DNA of 12,352 nucleotides from contig CAJXHW010000026.1 in assembly GCA_913054565.1 (NCBI GenBank), positions 1 through 12,352 of the forward strand, written 5' to 3'. The notes under the pieces were generated by a model that was not told where the DNA came from, made no database searches, and saw nothing but the letters and a program-made list of their open reading frames with translations. The DNA is from an uncultured Kordia sp. GTDB taxonomy: Bacteria; Bacteroidota; Bacteroidia; Flavobacteriales; Flavobacteriaceae. The position numbers were made by a program, and so were the translations under genes. The number at the start of each line of letters is the position of its first letter. Position 1 is the first letter of the stretch. Shown here in pieces: positions 7,529 through 12,352 of the stretch.

Positions 7529-8287
7529 CTAAAAAAGCATAGTTTTTGAATAAAATTCTTGTGGATTTTCGGCGTGTAGCCAATGTCCTGCGTTGGAGAT
7601 TTCTGAAATAGTAGCGTTTGGGAACATTTGCTTGATAAGTACTGAGTCCTCGGTACTTATATAATTTGATTTGCTACCTTTTAAAAATAAAGTTGGTTTT
7701 GTGAATTGTTTTTCGGTGTTAAAAGAGGTAACCACTTCGTTGTATTTTTTTAGTAGTACTGTCAGGTTAAAACGATATGCTAATTGTTGTTTGTCTTTGC
7801 GATAAATATTCTTCATTAAAAACTGAACAACACCATTCTCTTTAATATATGTGCTTAATGTAAATTCAATATCTTTGCGTGTTTTTTGAATTGAAAAATC
7901 AACTTCAGATAATGCCTTTAAAATGTACTGGTGGTGTGCGGGGTAAGTTTTAGGTGCAATATCAGCAACTATTAATTTTGTTAATAATCCGGGGTGTGTG
8001 AGCGCAAACTGCATAGCGGTTTTTCCTCCCATAGAATGGCCTAATAAGATGCAGTTTTCTAGCTTATAATATTCAATATAATTTTTTAAATCATCCACTA
8101 ATAAAGTGTATGTAAAATCCGGACTGTGAAAACTTCTACCGTGATTACGTTGGTCAATTAAATGTACTTCAAAGTTTTCAGCGTATTTATTACCTAATGT
8201 TTTCCAATTGTCAGACATGCCTAAAAAGCCATGAAGTATTAATAAAGGTTGTCCTGAACCGAGAATTTTAGAATGTAAAATCTCCAT
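7529..8287 (-). CDS. Alpha/beta-fold hydrolase (YbfF-like esterase)
   Basis: This 252-residue cytosolic alpha/beta hydrolase has no signal peptide. It has the oxyanion-loop HGFLG (19-23), the nucleophile elbow GHSMGG with S85, the DQRNHGRS segment (45-52) typical of this group, and the catalytic H235 in NAGHWLHAE. The likely acid is D109 in VADIAP, after strand 6, an arrangement reminiscent of E. coli YbfF; this is from memory of the family. YbfF-like proteins cleave short acyl esters and thioesters in vitro, but the physiological substrate is unclear. The start codon lies 3 nt after the pdxJ stop, so translation is probably coupled to pdxJ. No clear terminator follows it. Confidence 0.88.
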   Translation of the reverse strand: MEILHSKILGSGQPLLILHGFLGMSDNWKTLGNKYAENFEVHLIDQRNHGRSFHSPDFTYTLLVDDLKNYIEYYKLENCILLGHSMGGKTAMQFALTHPGLLTKLIVADIAPKTYPAHHQYILKALSEVDFSIQKTRKDIEFTLSTYIKENGVVQFLMKNIYRKDKQQLAYRFNLTVLLKKYNEVVTSFNTEKQFTKPTLFLKGSKSNYISTEDSVLIKQMFPNATISEISNAGHWLHAENPQEFYSKTMLF

Positions 8288-8290
8288 ATA

Positions 8291-9010
8291 CTATTGTTCT
8301 TTAAGTTTGTGTAGATACATGTTTACCACATTTTCAATTCCTAAATAAATAGATTCAGTAATTAGAGCATGACCAATTGAGACTTCTAGTAAACCAGGGA
8401 TATTCTCTTTGAAAAACTTAATGTTATCTAAACTTAAATCATGTCCCGCATTTACACCAATGTTTATGTTGTTTGCTAAAATGGCACATTCTGTATAAGG
8501 TTTAATTGCGTTGTAGTTTTTTTTACCATATTGTTTGGCAAATTCTTCGGTGTACAATTCAATTCTGTCAGCGCCAGTATTTTTAGCGCCTTCAATCATT
8601 TGTAATGTGGGGTCAACAAAAATAGAGGTTCTTATTCCGTTTCTTTTAAATTCAGAAATCACTTCTGATAAAAAATGATTGTGAGTTACTGTGTCCCAAC
8701 CTGCATTTGATGTAATGGCATTAACGGAATCTGGTACTAAAGTAACTTGAGTGGGTTTTGTTTCAAGTACAAGGTCAATAAATTTAGGATTTGGATTTCC
8801 TTCAATATTAAACTCGGTTGTAACAATTTTAGTTAAATCTCTAGCATCTTGATAGCGGATGTGTCTTTCGTCTGGTCTTGGATGAATGGTAATACCGTCA
8901 GCTCCAAAACGTTCAACGTCACTTGCTACATTTAGAAGGTTTGGGGTGTTGCCGCCACGTGAATTTCTTAGCGTGGCTATTTTATTTATGTTTACACTTA
9001 ACTTTGTCAT
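8291..9010 (-). CDS. pdxJ: Pyridoxine 5'-phosphate synthase
   Basis: Condenses 1-deoxy-D-xylulose 5-phosphate with 3-amino-2-oxopropyl phosphate to pyridoxine 5'-phosphate, the ring-closing step of the DXP-dependent vitamin B6 pathway. It has 239 residues, the normal length. The N-terminus SVNINKIATLRNSRGG and GADGITIHPRPDERHI (36-51) place the conserved H43, R45 and H50. E70 and H190 (in GVNAGHD) complete the active-site residues known from the E. coli enzyme. It is first in a two-gene unit with the alpha/beta hydrolase and is divergent from the CBS-nadK unit. ATG at 9010 gives the standard start. Confidence 0.97.
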   Translation of the reverse strand: MTKLSVNINKIATLRNSRGGNTPNLLNVASDVERFGADGITIHPRPDERHIRYQDARDLTKIVTTEFNIEGNPNPKFIDLVLETKPTQVTLVPDSVNAITSNAGWDTVTHNHFLSEVISEFKRNGIRTSIFVDPTLQMIEGAKNTGADRIELYTEEFAKQYGKKNYNAIKPYTECAILANNINIGVNAGHDLSLDNIKFFKENIPGLLEVSIGHALITESIYLGIENVVNMYLHKLKEQ

Positions 9011-9028
9011 ATTCTAAAAATTGAGAGG

Positions 9029-9036
9029 CAAATTTA
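9029..9036 (-). promoter_or_regulatory. Putative -7 element of the pdxJ promoter
   Basis: The minus-strand octamer TAAATTTG (9036-9029) fits TAnnTTTG exactly and lies 18 nt upstream of the pdxJ ATG. I cannot find a convincing TTG at the expected distance, so the call rests on the -7 element and its position. The rest of the 74-bp divergent spacer (9011-9084) shows only degenerate matches for the rightward CBS gene. Confidence 0.45.
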
Positions 9037-9084
9037 AGGCTAATTAGTAGAATTTGGTTAATTTGCATTGTAAAATTGTTGCAA

Positions 9085-9738
9085 ATGAACCTTGGTGAAC
9101 TTATAATAAATGATATTGCTCCTATAGAGTTAGATCAACAAATTAGTCTTATCCAGCAGATGTTTAGTAATCTTACCTATTCACATATTCCAGTTAGTGA
9201 TTCAGGTAATTTTATTGGTTGTCTGTCTGAGAATGATTCTCATTGTTTTCAGACTGGTGTAACGGTTAAGGATTGTAGATATGCAATAGAGTTTTTTTCT
9301 GTTGATTGGACAACTAACTGGTTGGAAGTTCTTGAAGCCTTTGCTCAAAATTCGGCTAATATTATGCCAGTTTTAAAAGATGGACAGTATTTAGGATATT
9401 ATGAGTTAAAGGATATTATGAGTTTGTTTGATCAAACACCGTTTTTTTATGAAAACGGCGCGATTTTGATTGTTAGAAAAGGTGTTAATGATTATTCGTT
9501 TAGTGAGATTGCCCAAATAGTTGAATCTAATAATGCGAGGATATTTGGGGCATTTTTAACTAATTTAGAAGCTGGTTTGGCTGAAATAACTTTAAAAATA
9601 AACAATACAGGTTTGTCAGAAATTATGCAGACATTCAGACGTTATAGTTATGAAATTATTGCTGGATATGATGATGATACGTATATTGAAAATTTAAAAG
9701 ATAGGTCGGATTATTTTAAGAAATACATGAACATTTAA
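9085..9738 (+). CDS. CBS-pair protein with C-terminal ACT-like domain
   Basis: A 217-residue cytosolic protein. Residues 1-118 form two CBS repeats. The first has VSDSGNFIGCLSENDS near 46-61. The second has NIMPVLKDGQYLGYYELKDIM near 91-111. Such pairs usually bind adenine nucleotides. From about 125 on, the run AILIVRKGVNDYSFSEIAQIVESNNARI and what follows look like an ACT-type ligand-binding domain, as in AcuB-like proteins. No catalytic domain is present, so it should be a sensor or regulator. The start is set at ATG 9085; upstream in-frame TTG codons fit no known family start. The nadK ATG follows the stop after a single base, so co-translation is likely. Its function has not, to my knowledge, been shown. 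Confidence 0.85.
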   Translation: MNLGELIINDIAPIELDQQISLIQQMFSNLTYSHIPVSDSGNFIGCLSENDSHCFQTGVTVKDCRYAIEFFSVDWTTNWLEVLEAFAQNSANIMPVLKDGQYLGYYELKDIMSLFDQTPFFYENGAILIVRKGVNDYSFSEIAQIVESNNARIFGAFLTNLEAGLAEITLKINNTGLSEIMQTFRRYSYEIIAGYDDDTYIENLKDRSDYFKKYMNI

Positions 9739-9739
9739 T

Positions 9740-10624
9740 ATGGTAAAAGTTGCAATATATGGGCGATTTAATGAGAATTTCCCAAGAGAGTATGTTAGTA
9801 TTGTATTGAGGCAATTAAGTGTTTATAAAGCTGATATTTATATAGAAGACTCTTGTTTAAATCATATAAGAGAGATATCGTTAGAAAGCTATAATTCATT
9901 TAATTCTTATAAAGATTTGGATGATTCTTTTGATTTTTTAATAAGTATTGGTGGTGATGGAACAATTTTAAGATCCATATCTTATGTAAGAAATTCAGGT
10001 ATTCCTATTGTGGGTGTTAATACTGGTAGAATGGGGTTTTTGGCAACTATTCAAAAAGATGAAATTGCATCTTCAATTGATGAAATTATAAATAAAGAAT
10101 ATCAAATTTCAGAACGAAGTTTGTTGATGTTAAGCAGTAATAAGTTGATTGATGGGCTAGATGAAAATTTCAATTTTGCGTTAAATGAAATTGCCGTAAG
10201 TAGAAAAAACACGACATCTATGATAAAAGTAGAAACCTACTTGAATGATGATTATTTAACGTCTTATTGGGCTGATGGGTTAATTGTAGCAACACCAACA
10301 GGATCTACAGGTTATTCGTTAAGTTGTGGTGGACCAGTAGTTACACCAGACTCTGATAGTTTTGTGTTAACCCCAATTGCACCTCATAACTTAAATGCTA
10401 GGCCATTAGTGATACCCGGAAATACTAAAATAAAATTAATAGTGGGTGGTAGAGAACAATTACATTTAGCATCATTGGATTCTAGAATTATTACGATAGA
10501 AAATGGCACAGAATTGATTATTCAAAAAGCTGATTTTTCAATAAAAATGATAGAGCCTAATGGAGGAAATTTTTTGCACACACTCAGAAATAAACTGCTT
10601 TGGGGTCAAGATAAAAGAAATTAG
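9740..10624 (+). CDS. nadK: NAD kinase
   Basis: Phosphorylates NAD+ to NADP+ and so sets the NADP(H) pool. It has 294 residues, a normal length. The family signature GGDGT lies at 71-75 (D73), followed by NTGRMGFLA, the LNEIAVSR segment (N149-E150) and the glycine-rich ATPTGSTGYSLSCGGP region around 183-198. All four are conserved NAD-kinase motifs. The ATG is one base after the stop of the CBS-ACT gene, giving near-certain co-transcription and probable translational coupling. No hairpin terminator is visible in the 94-bp spacer downstream, where a new promoter for the next unit is found. Confidence 0.97.
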   Translation: MVKVAIYGRFNENFPREYVSIVLRQLSVYKADIYIEDSCLNHIREISLESYNSFNSYKDLDDSFDFLISIGGDGTILRSISYVRNSGIPIVGVNTGRMGFLATIQKDEIASSIDEIINKEYQISERSLLMLSSNKLIDGLDENFNFALNEIAVSRKNTTSMIKVETYLNDDYLTSYWADGLIVATPTGSTGYSLSCGGPVVTPDSDSFVLTPIAPHNLNARPLVIPGNTKIKLIVGGREQLHLASLDSRIITIENGTELIIQKADFSIKMIEPNGGNFLHTLRNKLLWGQDKRN

Positions 10625-10669
10625 AGCAATAAATACAGGTAAATGATGTTTTATTAGTGATGCTGTTAA

Positions 10670-10681
10670 TTGTTATAACAA
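10670..10681. promoter_or_regulatory. 12-bp perfect palindrome at the -33 box (possible operator)
   Basis: TTGTTATAACAA reads the same on both strands and covers the predicted -33 TTG of the promoter for the DUF6089-uppS-bamA unit. This is a natural place for a dimeric regulator to bind, but a palindrome of this size in AT-rich DNA can also arise by chance. No second copy was noticed in the window. Confidence 0.3.
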
Positions 10682-10700
10682 AGTCAATTTTATATATTTG
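10670..10700 (+). promoter_or_regulatory. Bacteroidota-type promoter of the DUF6089-uppS-bamA unit
   Basis: TTG (10670-10672) is followed after 20 nt by TATATTTG (10693-10700), a full TAnnTTTG match. Transcription should start near 10707, 12 nt before the ATG at 10719. This also rules out the in-frame TTG at 10698 as a translation start, because it is part of the -7 box. The -33 element is the left end of a perfect 12-bp palindrome. Confidence 0.75.
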
Positions 10701-10718
10701 CAAACTTTTATAAGTACT

Positions 10719-11417
10719 ATGTTTCAAAAGCTCACATTGTTAATAATACTGCTAAGTAGTTTATCTTACGGACAAATTCATGAAGTTGGATTGTTTTTAG
10801 GGGGAGCTAATGCAATAGCAGATGTGGGGTCTGGTAAATATATAAAGCCACATGATATTGCCGTAGGTGCTATTTATAAATGGAACAGAAGCCCTAGACA
10901 TTCATATCGCTTTTCTGCAATTTACACACAACTTACTGGTGATGATTTGAAGTCGGTAGATCCTAGAAGAAAACAAAGAGGGTATACTTTTGAGAATAAC
11001 ATAAAAGAATTGACAGCGGGAATTGAATTTACGTTTTTAGATTTTGACCTCCATGATCAGCATAATTATTCAAGAAAAACAACCCCTTTTTTATTTACAG
11101 GTTTAACTTATTTCCATTATGATGCATTGGCTTTAACAACTGCAAATAAAATAGAGCGCTATAATTCTCACAGTACTTTTGCTATACCTATGACAGTTGG
11201 AATTAAATCTGCAATTACTAAACGATTCATATTTGCATTTGAAATCAGTGCAAGGTATGCGTTTACAGACGATTTAGATGGGAGTAATCCTGTGCGTGAT
11301 AAAGAAGAATATGAGTCTTTGAAGTTTGGTAATATTGACAGTAATGACTGGTATGTTTTTACTGGTTTTACTCTAACTTATACGTTTGGTAAAAACCCTT
11401 GTTTTTGTAATTTTTAA
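10719..11417 (+). CDS. DUF6089-family outer-membrane beta-barrel protein
   Basis: A 232-residue exported protein. The signal peptide MFQKLTLLIILLSSLSYG (1-18) is followed by QIHEVGLFLGGANAIADVG. The body has alternating hydrophobic strands such as IAVGAIYKWN, YRFSAIYTQL and IKELTAGIEFTFLDF, and ends with WYVFTGFTLTYTFG, as in small outer-membrane barrels. I recognise it as the DUF6089 family, which in Bacteroidota commonly sits just before uppS and bamA; the assignment rests on sequence character and context. It is the first gene after a strong promoter and lies 6 nt before uppS. Function unknown; a role in envelope assembly is inferred from its partners only. ATG at 10719 is chosen because the upstream TTG lies in the promoter. 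Confidence 0.8.
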   Translation: MFQKLTLLIILLSSLSYGQIHEVGLFLGGANAIADVGSGKYIKPHDIAVGAIYKWNRSPRHSYRFSAIYTQLTGDDLKSVDPRRKQRGYTFENNIKELTAGIEFTFLDFDLHDQHNYSRKTTPFLFTGLTYFHYDALALTTANKIERYNSHSTFAIPMTVGIKSAITKRFIFAFEISARYAFTDDLDGSNPVRDKEEYESLKFGNIDSNDWYVFTGFTLTYTFGKNPCFCNF

Positions 11418-11423
11418 TAGTGT

Positions 11424-12164
11424 ATGAGTACCATTGACCAAATCGACTTGAAAAAAGTACCGAAGCATGTTGCTATTATAATGGATGGTAATGGGCGTTG
11501 GGCTAAAAAAAGAGGGTTACTTCGTGTTTTTGGACATGAAAAAGGAGCGAAAGCTGTTAAAGAAACCATTGAAGCTGCAGGTAAAACAGGTGTAACACAC
11601 TTAACATTGTATGCTTTTTCTACAGAAAATTGGAATAGACCAAAAGTTGAGGTTGATAAGCTTATGAACTTATTAGTGTCATCATTAAAAAAAGAATTCA
11701 AAACACTTCACGAGAATAAAATAAAACTGAATGCTATTGGTAATTTAAACGAGCTGCCATCTAAAGCATATAAAGAATTGACTGAGGTGATAGAAAAGAC
11801 TAAAAACAACGATAAGCTAGTGTTAACTTTAGCGTTGAGCTATGGGTCTAGAGATGAAATTGTTAAAACAGTTAAAGAAATAGCCAAGAAAGTTAAAAAT
11901 AATATAATTTCTTTAGAAAATATTGATGATTCAATTATTAATGAGCATCTTTACACGCAAAATTTGCCAGATGTAGATTTACTTATCAGAACAAGTGGAG
12001 AACAAAGGATAAGTAATTTTTTGTTGTGGCAAATTGCCTATGCTGAATTGTATTTTACAGATGTACTTTGGCCAGATTTTAAAAAAGAAGACCTTTATAA
12101 GGCTATAATAAATTATCAAAATAGAGAACGACGATTTGGAAAAACAAGTGAACAACTTAAGTAG
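11424..12164 (+). CDS. uppS: Isoprenyl transferase (undecaprenyl diphosphate synthase)
   Basis: cis-Prenyltransferase that adds isopentenyl diphosphate units to farnesyl diphosphate, giving the C55 carrier lipid precursor for peptidoglycan and surface glycans. It has 246 residues, normal for the family. The motif HVAIIMDGNGRWAKKRG carries the catalytic D21, and N23, R25, W26 and H38 follow the family pattern. FSTENWNRP holds S66. Near the C-terminus R189 and R195 in RTSGEQR bind the second diphosphate, and E208 in YAELYF is the Mg-related acid. It acts at the inner face of the cytoplasmic membrane. It lies 6 nt after the DUF6089 gene, and its last codons overlap the start of bamA. Confidence 0.97.
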   Translation: MSTIDQIDLKKVPKHVAIIMDGNGRWAKKRGLLRVFGHEKGAKAVKETIEAAGKTGVTHLTLYAFSTENWNRPKVEVDKLMNLLVSSLKKEFKTLHENKIKLNAIGNLNELPSKAYKELTEVIEKTKNNDKLVLTLALSYGSRDEIVKTVKEIAKKVKNNIISLENIDDSIINEHLYTQNLPDVDLLIRTSGEQRISNFLLWQIAYAELYFTDVLWPDFKKEDLYKAIINYQNRERRFGKTSEQLK

Positions 12165-12352
12165 AAAGATATATTTTAGCTTAATATTTATTTTTTTAGC
12201 AATAGCTACTAAAGTAAACGCTCAAGAAGAAGGTTATGCTGCAGGAAAAAAATATGTAATAGAAGATATTGCTATTTCTGGAAATTCTAGTTTTAATAAA
12301 CAAACTATTATTTCTTTTTCTGGATTGAGAAAAGGACAAGAGATAATTATTC
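12148..12352 (+). CDS. bamA: Outer-membrane assembly factor BamA, N-terminal fragment (cut by window edge)
   Basis: Only the first 68 codons are visible, from a GTG at 12148. A signal peptide (about 1-25, hydrophobic IYFSLIFIFLAIA, ending KVNA) is followed by QEEGYAAGKK and the start of a POTRA repeat, YVIEDIAISGNSSFNKQTIISFSGLRKGQEI. That pattern, directly after uppS, is characteristic of BamA in Bacteroidota. BamA folds barrel proteins into the outer membrane. The frame has no ATG: the usable starts are TTG 12136 or GTG 12148, both inside uppS, with an in-frame stop shortly upstream. GTG gives the more ordinary signal peptide (MNNLSRK); TTG would add MEKQ in front. The rest of the gene lies beyond the window. 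Confidence 0.82.
   Translation, partial: MNNLSRKIYFSLIFIFLAIATKVNAQEEGYAAGKKYVIEDIAISGNSSFNKQTIISFSGLRKGQEIII

Noticed and set aside
9076..9084. Upstream TTG starts for the CBS-ACT protein
   Set aside because: They would add only three residues, and ATG at 9085 gives the natural start.
11414..11701. 95-codon minus-strand frame opposite uppS
   Set aside because: Antisense to catalytic motifs of uppS; no independent support.

Overview
The window is AT-rich, densely packed chromosomal DNA from a member of the Bacteroidota, most likely a Flavobacteriaceae-type bacterium. Four things point there. Promoter -7 elements match TAnnTTTG, with a TTG/TTTG about 19-20 nt upstream. An outer-membrane FadL-type porin is paired with an SGNH lipoprotein that carries acidic residues after its lipidated Cys. 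A DUF6089-type barrel gene lies directly before uppS and bamA. The order pdxJ - (CBS protein) - nadK - DUF6089 - uppS - bamA is familiar from flavobacteria. Species cannot be told from the sequence alone.

The left part (1-9010) is read leftwards. From the right it holds pdxJ and an alpha/beta hydrolase (3 nt apart), then a FadL-type channel and a GDSL/SGNH lipoprotein (20 nt apart) ending in a strong terminator. A small holin-like membrane protein follows. Next is tig with a near-perfect promoter and its own terminator, then clpP-clpX (12 nt apart), and finally murI, which runs off the left edge. A perfect 15-bp hairpin lies between clpX and the murI start. The tig-clpP-clpX block is a protein-quality-control cluster: nascent-chain chaperone, protease chamber and unfoldase.

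The right part (9085-12352) is read rightwards from a 74-bp divergent spacer. A CBS-ACT protein is coupled (1 nt) to NAD kinase. A new promoter then drives a DUF6089 outer-membrane protein, uppS (undecaprenyl diphosphate synthase) and the start of bamA (outer-membrane barrel assembly). bamA overlaps the end of uppS and appears to use a non-ATG start. This second unit is an envelope-biogenesis operon.

I see no mobile element, CRISPR array, tRNA or rRNA, no intergenic gap over 100 bp, and no broken gene. Most of the window is housekeeping. I did not find a clear undescribed system. The points most worth following are the CBS-ACT protein coupled to nadK, the FadL/SGNH-lipoprotein pair, the DUF6089 gene with a palindrome in its promoter, the VGY tripeptide in ClpX, and the hairpin abutting the murI start codon.
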